A stretch of DNA of 59,269 nt from Desulfotomaculum sp. GTDB lineage: Bacteria > Bacillota > Desulfotomaculia > Desulfotomaculales > Nap2-2B. Positions within the stretch are counted from its first letter, which is position 1, and every line of letters starts with the position of its first letter. Under the pieces are notes generated by a model. It was not told the DNA's origin. It searched no databases and was given only the letters and a program-made list of their open reading frames with translations. The translations under genes were made by a program, and so were the position numbers. Shown here piece by piece: positions 7,294 through 15,641 of the stretch. The stretch spans positions 1-59,269 of the forward strand of contig DOTD01000031.1 of NCBI GenBank assembly GCA_003513005.1, written 5' to 3'.

Positions 7294-7332
7294 GATAATC
7301 CTGCAGCAATGCGCGAAGCCGGAATTGCTTAT
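7294..7332 (+). pseudogene. 39-bp remnant of a second metF copy
   Basis: The stretch translates as DNPAAMREAGIAY and matches 1395-1433 inside metF (NNPVAMRDAGIAY) at 33 of 39 bases by hand alignment. Most differences are at third codon positions, which points to divergence under coding selection before decay. No further MetF sequence is evident on either side. It also forms the left arm of a hairpin with 7333-7356. Confidence 0.55.
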
Positions 7333-7378
7333 TCCGGTTTCGCTAAATATATTGCTGTATTATTTATTTTGGAAAAAA

Positions 7379-7423
7379 GTCCCCGGTTATAGTAAAAACC
7401 AGCCGGGGACTAATACTTTTTTT
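7379..7423 (+). terminator. Intrinsic terminator candidate
   Basis: GTCCCCGG (7379-7386) pairs with CCGGGGAC (7403-7410), with a 16-nt loop, followed after TAATAC by a run of seven or more T. It would end transcription of the Fe-S cluster. The rest of the 330-bp gap (7283-7612) holds the metF remnant, a second hairpin at about 7306-7356 and the marR promoter. Confidence 0.6.
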
Positions 7424-7524
7424 AGAAGAATTGTCCGAATGTAATAAATAGGGCAAGCCGGTTCTATATAAAATGTCTGATTTAAAATCATTGTTATTGC
7501 TATAAAATATTTTATGCTTCATGG

Positions 7525-7553
7525 TTGACAAAAGCTGTCAAAGGCAGTACACT
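7525..7553 (+). promoter_or_regulatory. Promoter with inverted-repeat operator for the marR-feo operon
   Basis: TTGACA at 7525-7530 and TACACT at 7548-7553 are 17 nt apart. TTGACA is also the left half of an inverted repeat, TTGACA-N5-TGTCAA (7525-7541), spanning the -35 box and spacer. That is a typical layout for autoregulation by the MarR protein encoded just downstream. Confidence 0.6.
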
Positions 7554-7624
7554 ATAGCTTGAAAATCAAACAATTAGATATTATTATTATCATAAATTAA
7601 AATATTAAGAAGTTGGTGGCTATT

Positions 7625-8038
7625 ATGGTTGACAATCTTACAAATGAACTAATCCGCTTTATAAGCAGTTTTACTTCATGGGAATCGTCAGTAGTCCGGT
7701 CCGGCGATTTAACCGTTTCTGAAGTTCATGCAATGGAGATACTTGGCCAGTGCGGTGAAATAAACATGAAGAATCTTGCCCAAAGATTGGGTGTAACAAC
7801 AGGAACTACAACAGTAACGGTAGATAGGCTCGAAAGAAAGGACTACGCCAGAAGAAACCACATCCGTGAAGACCGGCGGGTACATCTGATCAGCCTGACT
7901 GATAAAGGAATAAAGGCGTTCAAGGAGCATCATAAGTTTCACCTTGAGCTGACCAACCAGATACTTTCAACAATATCAGAAGAGGAGGCCAGCCAGTTAC
8001 TGGTCATTCTTCAGAAAATAAACAATGAGATCTTATAA
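7625..8038 (+). CDS. MarR-family transcriptional regulator
   Basis: A winged-helix regulator of 137 residues if the ATG at 7625 is used; GGTGG at 7615-7619 is then the ribosome-binding site, while TTG 7613 and GTG 7616 lie within it. The wHTH is clear: LTVSEVHAMEILGQCG, MKNLAQRLGVTTGTTTVTVD and the wing RRNHIREDRRVHLISLT. MarR proteins bind as dimers to palindromes and often repress their own operon. Split feoB and feoA follow at once, so it probably tunes ferrous-iron uptake. No metal ligands of Fur or DtxR type are visible. Confidence 0.88.
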   Translation: MVDNLTNELIRFISSFTSWESSVVRSGDLTVSEVHAMEILGQCGEINMKNLAQRLGVTTGTTTVTVDRLERKDYARRNHIREDRRVHLISLTDKGIKAFKEHHKFHLELTNQILSTISEEEASQLLVILQKINNEIL

Positions 8039-8072
8039 ATATTCATCGGTTGATATAGGAGCCTGGCATTAA

Positions 8073-8630
8073 ATGAGGCCGGTCAAACATAAAGAAAGCC
8101 ACAAATCATCGTCTCATAATCTAAAAAAGATCGTTCTTGTCGGAACACCGAATGTAGGCAAAAGTGTAATTTTTAATTTCCTCACCGGCGCTTACGTTAC
8201 TGTATCCAATTATCCCGGCACTACCGTCGAGATCTCCTCCGGTAAAACGAAAATTGAAGAAACGTGGGAGGTTATCGATACTCCGGGTATGTATTCACTT
8301 CTGCCAATTACTGAGGAAGAACGGGTTTCCCGCTCCCTCCTTCTGGAAGATAACCCGGAGGTTGTTTTGCACATTATCGACGCCAAAAATCTCGAGCGCA
8401 TGCTCAATTTGACAATACAGCTCATCGAAGCAGGCCTGCCGGTTATACTAGTCATCAATATGATTGATGAAGCTGATAAGTTGGGAATTAAAGTTGACCA
8501 CGCAATACTGGAATCCTTAACCGGAATTCCCGTAGTTGCTACTTCCGCCACCTCAGGATACGGCCTGAATATGCTTAAGAAGACTATCTGGGACTATTAT
8601 CAGAACAACATCCGCGGAAAGCAGGCTTAA
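8073..8630 (+). CDS. feoB: FeoB G-domain as a separate protein
   Basis: A 185-residue GTPase matching only the N-terminal G domain of FeoB. G1 is GTPNVGKSV, the G2 region is NYPGTTVE, G3 is DTPG in EVIDTPGMYSLLP, G4 is NMID and G5 is SATSGYG. The usual FeoB is one protein of about 650-750 residues. Here the coding sequence stops cleanly after the G domain and the membrane part restarts 3 nt later. The G domain should gate iron passage through the partner protein. The N-terminus carries a Lys/His/Ser-rich lead of about 20 residues. Confidence 0.9.
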   Translation: MRPVKHKESHKSSSHNLKKIVLVGTPNVGKSVIFNFLTGAYVTVSNYPGTTVEISSGKTKIEETWEVIDTPGMYSLLPITEEERVSRSLLLEDNPEVVLHIIDAKNLERMLNLTIQLIEAGLPVILVINMIDEADKLGIKVDHAILESLTGIPVVATSATSGYGLNMLKKTIWDYYQNNIRGKQA

Positions 8631-8633
8631 GAT

Positions 8634-10088
8634 ATGGAAACTGCGATGTTAAAACTGCCTGTCTACGATTCATTAATCGAGAAATCACTGTTGAAGATAG
8701 AAGATCTTCTGATTAATAATTTTAACCTGTCAAAACGGGCGATTGCCCTGTTGCTATTACAGGGTGACGAGGAGATACATAAGATCGTGTCTGACCGGGA
8801 CCTGAAGAATTATAAGACAATAGAAAGAATAGTTGCAGATACCCAGGCCAACTATAAGGAACCGCTTTACTTTGTTGTAAATCTGCAGAGGCAGCATACG
8901 GCAACCCGGCTTTCTGATCAGGCCACATCTGTGCCGGAAGAACCACGGACCAGTTTCAGCGAAAGTATCAGCCGGCTGACCATGCAGCCGCTGACCGGCG
9001 TTCCCATTCTCCTTCTCGTTCTATACTACGGGCTGTATAAGTTCGTAGGTATTTTCGGGGCGGGAACACTGGTCAATTACCTTGAAACCGGGTATGAGAG
9101 CATTGTTAATCCCTGGGTCAACAGACTGCTTGAAAGCTATGTCCCCTGGATTTTGATTCAGGAACTGCTGGCGAAGGATTACGGGATCATAACACTGGGT
9201 TTCCGCTATGCTTTGGCTATTGTCCTGCCGATTGTGGGAACCTTCTTTATTGTTTTCTCAATCATCGAAGACACCGGTTACCTGCCGCGCATGGCTATGC
9301 TGGTTGACCGGATATTCAAGAGCATAGGTCTAAACGGCCGGGCAGTCATCCCGATGACACTGGGCTTCGGCTGTGACACCATGGCGACCATGGTCAGCCG
9401 GACTCTGGAGACTGCCCGTGAGAGAATAATTGCCACTCTTTTATTAGCCCTGGCGATTCCATGTTCGGCGCAGTTGGGCATTATTCTGGCTATTCTTTCA
9501 GGAAAACCGCGAGCTTTGGCTCTCTGGGCAGGGTTCATGCTGCTGATCTTTTTACTTGTAGGCTACTTGGCAGCCAGGATGCTGCCGGGCGACCGGCCCA
9601 GCTTTTATATGGAACTCCCCCCGATGCGCTGGCCGAACTTGAAAAACATATATATAAAGACGTATACACGGATGCGGTGGTATTTTTTAGAAATTATGCC
9701 GCTGTTTATCCTGGCCAGCGTACTGATCTGGCTGGGCAATATTACCGGAGTTTTTCAGCAGTTAGTTGCCTGGTTGACTCCAGTGGTAAATAGTCTTGGT
9801 CTGCCGGACACAATTGCGCAGGTTTTCTTATTCGGTTTCTTCCGGCGTGATTACGGAGCCGCCGGGCTGTATGATTTATATAAGACCGGAATTCTCAGCA
9901 ATATACAACTGGTAGTGACTGCCGCAACCCTGACTCTGTTTGTTCCCTGTATTGCTCAATTCATCATCATGATTAAAGAGCGCGGGCTGAAAACCGCTGT
10001 GGCGATTGCTGTATTTATCTTTCCTTTCGCATTCATTTCAGGGTATGCGCTTAACTGGCTGATCCTTATAACGGGGGTGAAACTGTGA
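8634..10088 (+). CDS. feoB: FeoB membrane permease part (GDI-like linker plus Gate domains)
   Basis: A 484-residue protein. Residues 1-110 are helical and correspond to the post-G-domain linker (GDI) of FeoB. Multiple membrane segments follow, with family motifs EDTGYLPRMAMLVDR, FGCDTMATMVSRTLE and IPCSAQLGIILAIL (Gate 1) and LFVPCIAQFIIMIKERG (Gate 2, C-terminal). Together with the 8073-8630 protein it makes a two-piece ferrous iron transporter. The ATG is 3 nt after the previous stop, so translation is coupled. This is a gene split at a domain border rather than a frameshift: both parts have proper ends. Confidence 0.9.
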   Translation: METAMLKLPVYDSLIEKSLLKIEDLLINNFNLSKRAIALLLLQGDEEIHKIVSDRDLKNYKTIERIVADTQANYKEPLYFVVNLQRQHTATRLSDQATSVPEEPRTSFSESISRLTMQPLTGVPILLLVLYYGLYKFVGIFGAGTLVNYLETGYESIVNPWVNRLLESYVPWILIQELLAKDYGIITLGFRYALAIVLPIVGTFFIVFSIIEDTGYLPRMAMLVDRIFKSIGLNGRAVIPMTLGFGCDTMATMVSRTLETARERIIATLLLALAIPCSAQLGIILAILSGKPRALALWAGFMLLIFLLVGYLAARMLPGDRPSFYMELPPMRWPNLKNIYIKTYTRMRWYFLEIMPLFILASVLIWLGNITGVFQQLVAWLTPVVNSLGLPDTIAQVFLFGFFRRDYGAAGLYDLYKTGILSNIQLVVTAATLTLFVPCIAQFIIMIKERGLKTAVAIAVFIFPFAFISGYALNWLILITGVKL

Positions 10089-10504
10089 ATAAATGCTCAT
10101 TCTGCGGCCACGAATTTTCAGACGAGGCTGCGCAGAGCTGCGCCAGTTGTTTTCTGCGACGCTTATGCGGCAAACTGAAATGCCCGAATTGCGGATATGA
10201 AGTTTTTATAAGGCGCCCGGGAATAATCAGCCGGTTGAGGAGAAGGAAGGATAACACCGTCACAGCGGAACAAAGATCTCTTGCCGATTTGCATGTTGGA
10301 GATCGGGGACAGATTTCGGGTTTTTCAACATACGAGCCGAAGAAAATCAGAAAACTTATGTCGTTGGGGATTTACCCCGGTTTGCTGATTCGCCTGCTGC
10401 AAGTATTCCCCGCATACGTTTTTCAGGTCGGGTTTACCCAGATTGCGGTTGACCGGGAAATCGCCCAGGAGATTCAAGTAACTCCGTCCGCTGGTCAGTC
10501 TTGA
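10085..10504 (+). CDS. feoA: FeoA-domain protein with N-terminal zinc ribbon
   Basis: A 139-residue protein with a GTG start overlapping the feoB stop by 4 nt. The N-terminus has CSFCG, CASC and CPNCG motifs, a zinc-ribbon-like module of about 45 residues. The FeoA SH3-like domain spans about 60-130: LADLHVGDRGQISGF, KKIRKLMSLGIYPG and FTQIAVDREIAQEI. FeoA normally is about 75 residues and aids FeoB. The extra zinc ribbon could be a docking or metal-sensing part; its role is not established. Confidence 0.85.
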   Translation: MNKCSFCGHEFSDEAAQSCASCFLRRLCGKLKCPNCGYEVFIRRPGIISRLRRRKDNTVTAEQRSLADLHVGDRGQISGFSTYEPKKIRKLMSLGIYPGLLIRLLQVFPAYVFQVGFTQIAVDREIAQEIQVTPSAGQS

Positions 10505-10548
10505 CCAGCGAAGCCTCCCGCCACTTCATTTCATAACAGCAAGAGCAT

Positions 10549-10731
10549 TTGAACACCAATATTCATATGATGTTAATGAAAAACCAGGAAAGAGTGATCT
10601 GCGTGACTCACGAGACTACCGGTTGCTGCAGCCGGAATTGCATAGACGCTATATTAATTCTTATACTCCTGGTCATACTTATAATCGGTTTTACATGCAG
10701 CGGTATTTGCAGGTTTCCTGGCAAGAGTTAA
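10549..10731 (+). CDS. Small Cys-rich single-pass membrane protein (uncertain)
   Basis: A 60-residue frame (TTG start, or ATG at 10567 or later). It has CCSRNC, then a strongly hydrophobic stretch, ILILILLVILIIGFTCSG, and another Cys. Small membrane proteins sometimes close feo operons (FeoC or similar), but no FeoC likeness is visible. No convincing ribosome-binding site is seen. The gene ends 19 nt before a terminator, which supports it as the last gene of the unit. Function unknown. Confidence 0.4.
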   Translation: MNTNIHMMLMKNQERVICVTHETTGCCSRNCIDAILILILLVILIIGFTCSGICRFPGKS

Positions 10732-10749
10732 CGAAAATTAAATAAATAA

Positions 10750-10795
10750 GGGAAAACCGCGCCCGATACTAATTATATACCTGCGCGGCTTTCCC
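10750..10795 (+). terminator. Hairpin after the feo operon
   Basis: GGGAAAACCGCGC pairs with GCGCGGCTTTCCC around a loop of about 20 nt. The arms include T and A tracts, so it may act in both directions between the feo genes and the minus-strand gene ending at 10937. No clean T run follows on the plus strand. Confidence 0.5.
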
Positions 10796-10936
10796 AGTTA
10801 CCATTTTGGAGGAAAATCATAGGACAAGGGCAACCCAGACTGCAACTTTTGGGGCATATATAATCCCGGGATGACCGAACTTCGTTTAATTTTGGAAAAT
10901 GCTAAAACGCGGCTCCGGTATACCTGTATAAATTAA

Positions 10937-12802
10937 TTATATCGCAGTTAGAGTAAGGTCGTCGAAATGCTGGTTTCCCGAGCCGCCGGATAAAAGGTAG
11001 ATCCTGGTGACCGGCGCCCCGGCCGGTACTTTGATGGTCATTGCCGTCATTGACTCCCAGCCGGTTCCGGTATTTTTATATCCGGAATCATAGGGAACTG
11101 TCTTCGTGCCGTTGCTGAAACGGAACTGGATGACAATCCTGGCGCCTTTCGCGGACGTCCCCTTTTTCGTACGGGCAGTCAGTTTGTAGATACCCGGAGA
11201 GAGGGTGAGGTTCTGGTAGAAGTCCCAGTTATATGTGTTTGTCAGGTAGTAGTTGCCGTTTGTGCTGTTTATTTTCGCCGAGTTGTTGAGATTAACCCAA
11301 CCCTGGACACCCTGGCTGAAATCCCCGTTTTTAATTAGATTGCCAACCGCATGCTTGACTTCACAGTAAACAGATGTGGATACGGCAGTATTTCCGGTGT
11401 CGTCTCTGGCGATTGCCCTCAGGTAATAGGCGCCATCCTTGAGGTCTTTAATATCCCAGGATATTTTCCAGGTTCCCGACAGACCGTCGCCGCTGGCCAG
11501 TTCGGCGAGACCGATGCCTGTCCAATTCTGCTGGTCGACAGAGTAGGAGAAGGACAGTGAGCCGACACCCTTATTGTCGCTTGCCGCAGCTTGAAGAGTT
11601 GCGCTGTCATCTGTCAGAATGCTGTCTTTAACCGGCGCCGTCACGCTTACCTGAGGCTGCTGTGTATCAGATGCAGGTGGTGGTGTCGGCTCAGTCGTAT
11701 TGTTTGACAGAACCTTGTTCAGCAGACCCAGACCGCATAGTTCCTTCGGGACCAGGGACGACTTGGCTGAGAGAATCTTGTAGCTTGAGTCCGCAAGAGA
11801 GGGCGCCCAATTGCAGAAGTAGAGCCAGTTCGAAATAAAACCGGGATAGGGTGTCGTACCAGTCCCGTCAACTTTAGCCGTAATTGTTCCGCCTGATTTG
11901 ACCATCACTTTGCTGGCCGTGTTGGCAAACCTTTGCATGTCAGTAGAGCTGAAAATTCCGCTTTGATAAGCCAGTCTGACAAATTCTATATCATAAAGGC
12001 TGTGGTCCATGTCCTCAACCACTGTTCCATACTGGCTGTTGTCTGGATAATAGTTCCACTTGTAGCTGTTCGTGGAAGAGTTTAAAATCAGGTATTGCTT
12101 GAAATAGTTGGCGATTTTTGTCGCTTTGGTCAGATAGGTACTGTCTCCTGTCGCCTGATAGACGGCGAGCATGGCGCTTCCCATAGCCAGGTTCATGTTT
12201 ATCGGCCTGTCCAGATGCATCATATTTCCTTCCTCGTACCAGCGGCAGTTGACATCGTAATACTGGGGTTTGTCCCTCATATCGTGAATGGCAATAGCGT
12301 CCTCGGCGGCGGCCAGGTATTTGTCCGCCTTGGCCTGGTATGCCGATAAGGAGGGATCTTTTTTCACGCCGGCGGCAAAAAGGGCAAGGGGTGTTATGGT
12401 TAAACCTGTTTGCACGGCATAGATGACGTACTGTTTATAGTCGGTGTATTTGCCGCTGCGCCAGGCCGGCAGGGAAAGTCCGCGGTAGTCTTTAACCCCC
12501 CGCACGCTGTCCCGGCGGGTTAAAAAAGTATCTGCATGCCCGGTGAACTCATCAAGGTATTGCTTGTCCCCGGTGGCTTCGTACATAAACAGATACGCCC
12601 TGAGCAGGTAACTTTCATCCCAGGCGATCAGGCTGTCGTCTACCCTGGTTTTGTAATATTCCCAGCTGCTAGTTCTATTCATTTTGGTAAAGAGCGATTT
12701 GGCATTTGTTGGGGATACGGCGGATTGAGCGGGTTTGGCGGTGAAGATCGTCCCTAAGAAAACAAGCGCTAAAAAAATGTTAAATACTTTCTTGGCAGTC
12801 AT
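10937..12802 (-). CDS. Secreted toroid-type protein with Ig-like and carbohydrate-binding domains
   Basis: A 621-residue exported protein. Residues 1-28 form a signal peptide ending AKPAQSA. Residues 30-370 are helical and read like an alpha/alpha-barrel sugar-active domain (ESYLLRAYLFMYEATGDKQY, MLAVYQATGDSTYLTKATK), of the kind found in six-hairpin glycosidases, lyases or C5-epimerases. About 385-485 is an Ig-like module (VTAPVKDSILTDDSATLQAA). About 490-621 is a galactose-binding-type CBM (NLIKNGDFSQGVQGW, HFDDLTLTAI). AAAGGTGG precedes the ATG. It sits beside exopolysaccharide genes and probably modifies or trims that polymer. The exact activity cannot be read from motifs. Confidence 0.7.
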   Translation of the reverse strand: MTAKKVFNIFLALVFLGTIFTAKPAQSAVSPTNAKSLFTKMNRTSSWEYYKTRVDDSLIAWDESYLLRAYLFMYEATGDKQYLDEFTGHADTFLTRRDSVRGVKDYRGLSLPAWRSGKYTDYKQYVIYAVQTGLTITPLALFAAGVKKDPSLSAYQAKADKYLAAAEDAIAIHDMRDKPQYYDVNCRWYEEGNMMHLDRPINMNLAMGSAMLAVYQATGDSTYLTKATKIANYFKQYLILNSSTNSYKWNYYPDNSQYGTVVEDMDHSLYDIEFVRLAYQSGIFSSTDMQRFANTASKVMVKSGGTITAKVDGTGTTPYPGFISNWLYFCNWAPSLADSSYKILSAKSSLVPKELCGLGLLNKVLSNNTTEPTPPPASDTQQPQVSVTAPVKDSILTDDSATLQAAASDNKGVGSLSFSYSVDQQNWTGIGLAELASGDGLSGTWKISWDIKDLKDGAYYLRAIARDDTGNTAVSTSVYCEVKHAVGNLIKNGDFSQGVQGWVNLNNSAKINSTNGNYYLTNTYNWDFYQNLTLSPGIYKLTARTKKGTSAKGARIVIQFRFSNGTKTVPYDSGYKNTGTGWESMTAMTIKVPAGAPVTRIYLLSGGSGNQHFDDLTLTAI

Positions 12803-12917
12803 AATATAGTTAAACCACCTTTTAATAGATTCTTCTTGTTTTCTTAATTACGACAATATTCGACCGAAACCTCCTTTTTTCGCCGTCCAATTGTTTCCTC
12901 ACCTGGTTCCATTTATG

Positions 12918-12940
12918 AAAAAAAACCCCCGAAAGGGATT
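12918..12940 (-). terminator. Intrinsic terminator after the ligase-glycosyltransferase gene
   Basis: On the minus strand AATCCC-TTTC-GGGGG is followed by TTTTTTTT. It lies about 55 nt after the stop of the gene ending at 12996. Confidence 0.55.
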
Positions 12941-12995
12941 TTAAAGATATTAAGCAGTTAGATAGCAACCTTGAATTGTCATTCAAGTTGTATGC

Positions 12996-15614
12996 TTATT
13001 TTAACAATTTATAACCCGTTAACTGTTCAAATATTTCCAGGTATGCCGCCGCACAGTCCTTCCATTTCAGCGGCCTGTTATTGACTATATCTCTGCCCAG
13101 TTTGCCCATTTCCCGGCCCGCTGCGGGATCGGCAAGGAGTTTCTCCAGCGCTTCGGCCGCTTCGCTCGTGTGGCCCTGTTCTACTAAAAAACCCGACTTT
13201 GTGTCTTCCACCAGTTCGGGTATCCCGCCTGTCCTGGTTGCCACGATGGGCTTACCGCAGCTCATTGCTTCTGCGATGACATTGGGTACACCTTCATGGT
13301 GGCTTAATAAAACAAAAACCTCACATGCTGCGTACCAGTATACAAGATCCTCGTGGAGCGCCGGCCCGGGCAGCAGTATTCTTCCGCCAAGCCCTTTACT
13401 TTTGGCCAGGCTGCCTAAAGCTTCCTTTTCCGGTCCGTCTCCGACGAGCGCCAGCGTTGTATCCTTAAATTTATTGCAGATCTGTTCAAAAACTTCGATT
13501 AATTCGTAGATTCCCTTGCCGGAAACAAGCCTGCCGACAAAAAGGATAACCCGGTCATCCGGCTCAAGGCCGGTCTTTTGCCTGATTAATTCCCTGTTAA
13601 TTTTTTCAGTACAGAACATGTCACCGTCGACACCGTTATAAATAACCTTTACGTCTTTATCAGATGTTTGCAAAGTGAGTGCTTTACGGGCCAGTTCATT
13701 TCCTACTGCCACGACCTGGCCGGTATTGTTGAGTATATTGCCGACCAATCTGGTCATGGAAGCTGATCTGAATGCGGTTATATTGATATCAGAGCCTATA
13801 GCGGTACATACGGAAGGCAGGTTTAACCGGTCTGAGATCAGCAGGCCGATATATCCGGAAGGAAAAACACAGTAGGAATGGACTAGGCTGAAAGAAGCGG
13901 TCTGGTGCAGGATTTCCGCGACTGATTCCACAGCCAGGAACATGGAGTATCCGTTCAGCCTTTCGAACTTGCCGCCGGGCAGGCAGAAATAACGGGGATG
14001 AAGCACTTTAACTCCTCCGATATCTTCGGATTCCGGTACAAGGCCAAATTTGCGCCAGTCCTTGTTGAACCACAGCCAGGCTGGGGAATACGGGACAGGT
14101 GCAATAACCGTAACTTGCAGACCGGCTGTCTGGAGGTTCTCAACAAGCCTCAGGGAAAAAACGCCGTAACCCGGGTTCTGACAGTTTGGGAAAATTGGCG
14201 ATAAAAATAATATTCTTTTTCCCCTGCCGCCGGAGGATACGGATCTTATCACTGCAAACTGTTCAAAAAGAACAGGAATAACCATCGCCAGCCAGAAAAA
14301 TTTTCTGTGCTGATCGGCGCAGGTTAGGCCGGCTGTTGCCAAAAAGACTATTAAAAGCCTGCTCAAGGCGGAATCCGTCATGTTTTCGGAATTGCCGGCG
14401 CATCGCCAGAGGCAGATAAATAAGGAAAGGAATATAAATAATCCGGGGATGCCAAGCTCGGTGAGTGTGGCCAGGAAGATATTGTGCGGGTTTTTGTTAA
14501 GTCCGATCTCAGGATTTATTCCCGGGATCTGCCCAAAATATTTCGTATAGGCATATGGAAAGTTATCAAGGCCGGCTCCGAGGGCAAAGTGTTCCTTGAT
14601 AATCTTCAGGCCTACCGTCCAGATATCCAGCCTTCCCGAGCCCTTATCTTCAGCGAGGCTGAACACGGTCTGCGCTCTTACAGAAACGACCTGCGGAAGC
14701 TTGCTGACGAGAAAGAAGGCCAATAATATGGAGAAAAGCAGTGTTATTAAGAGCCGGGCCTTTTTGGCCGGATCAGGGCCGGAAAAAGTTTTCCTAAAAA
14801 ATTCACCGGCAGACTTTCTGAATAAGATGAGTCCGGTCACAAAAACAAAAAACAGCGCCATCCAGGCGCCCCTGGACCCTGATAGCAGCACGGCAAAGAG
14901 CATGCCCAGTCCGGCAAGAAAACAGATCAGACGGATTGCTTTATTTTTTGAAATCAAAAGAAAATAACCGCTGAAAATTACACCTATGCCTAAAAGCCTG
15001 GCGAAGTAGTTGGGATCCTGGAGGTTGCAGATGGTAATCCTGGTCGTAAATTCATGCAGGTAACCGTTGTATATCCCCAGACCTGCCGCTGCAAGCGCTC
15101 CTAAAAAATAACTGCCCAGGATGAGGTAAATATCTTTTTTTGAGCCAACCAGATTATAACCCAGAATAGCCAGGGCAAACAGTTGAACAAGGGATTCAAT
15201 CCTCAGCCAGCTTTGTTCGGGTTGGATTGCCCAGGTCAGGGATAGAAGACACCATCCTAAATAAATAGATAAAAGCATAAAAAAGTGGTGTGTCTTAAAA
15301 GTTTTCTTACCCAGGAAAAGCTGCGTTAAGAATCCCCAGAAGGTGGCCAGTCCGATAATTTTTATTAAGGTTAAAGAAGGGAAAAGTACTGTCAGGTCTT
15401 CAAGAGGAATCAGGAAAGTCATCAAACAGAAACCGGCCAGGGGCTGCCAGATAATCAGAGCGATGATCAGCGCTTCGCAGAAGACAAGCAAAGGGAAAAA
15501 AGTCCCGCAGATTAAACTGACGAGTACCGAAAGAACAAATAAAGACAAGGCGCCGCAGGTTAACAAAGAAAGAAACTTTGACCTGCGGATCATTAGATAA
15601 AATTCTTTAAGCAT
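12996..15614 (-). CDS. Fusion of O-antigen-ligase-like membrane domain and GT4 glycosyltransferase
   Basis: An 872-residue protein; I take the ATG at 15614 because GGGAGTG lies 6 nt upstream. Residues 1-440 hold about ten membrane segments and a Wzy_C/O-antigen-ligase core (SGSRGAWMALFFVFVTG, then GLDNFPYAYTKYFG and LNKNPHNIFLATLTELGIPG). Residues 460-870 form a complete GT4 enzyme: KRILFLSPIFPNCQNPGYGV, GRLVSGKGIYELIE, LVGDGPEKEAL and HHEGVPNVIAEAMSCGKPIV. Separate polymerase/ligase and glycosyltransferase proteins are the norm, so the fusion is unusual. It should build or transfer a surface glycan, with the GT domain in the cytosol. The neighbours are another GT4 and a flippase. Confidence 0.88.
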   Translation of the reverse strand: MLKEFYLMIRRSKFLSLLTCGALSLFVLSVLVSLICGTFFPLLVFCEALIIALIIWQPLAGFCLMTFLIPLEDLTVLFPSLTLIKIIGLATFWGFLTQLFLGKKTFKTHHFFMLLSIYLGWCLLSLTWAIQPEQSWLRIESLVQLFALAILGYNLVGSKKDIYLILGSYFLGALAAAGLGIYNGYLHEFTTRITICNLQDPNYFARLLGIGVIFSGYFLLISKNKAIRLICFLAGLGMLFAVLLSGSRGAWMALFFVFVTGLILFRKSAGEFFRKTFSGPDPAKKARLLITLLFSILLAFFLVSKLPQVVSVRAQTVFSLAEDKGSGRLDIWTVGLKIIKEHFALGAGLDNFPYAYTKYFGQIPGINPEIGLNKNPHNIFLATLTELGIPGLFIFLSLFICLWRCAGNSENMTDSALSRLLIVFLATAGLTCADQHRKFFWLAMVIPVLFEQFAVIRSVSSGGRGKRILFLSPIFPNCQNPGYGVFSLRLVENLQTAGLQVTVIAPVPYSPAWLWFNKDWRKFGLVPESEDIGGVKVLHPRYFCLPGGKFERLNGYSMFLAVESVAEILHQTASFSLVHSYCVFPSGYIGLLISDRLNLPSVCTAIGSDINITAFRSASMTRLVGNILNNTGQVVAVGNELARKALTLQTSDKDVKVIYNGVDGDMFCTEKINRELIRQKTGLEPDDRVILFVGRLVSGKGIYELIEVFEQICNKFKDTTLALVGDGPEKEALGSLAKSKGLGGRILLPGPALHEDLVYWYAACEVFVLLSHHEGVPNVIAEAMSCGKPIVATRTGGIPELVEDTKSGFLVEQGHTSEAAEALEKLLADPAAGREMGKLGRDIVNNRPLKWKDCAAAYLEIFEQLTGYKLLK

Positions 15615-15641
15615 GATCAACACTCCCTGACTTTTTATGAG

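Noticed and set aside
9461..9793. A 110-residue frame inside the feoB membrane gene
   Set aside because: It overlaps conserved FeoB motifs in another frame, with no ribosome-binding site or recognisable domain.
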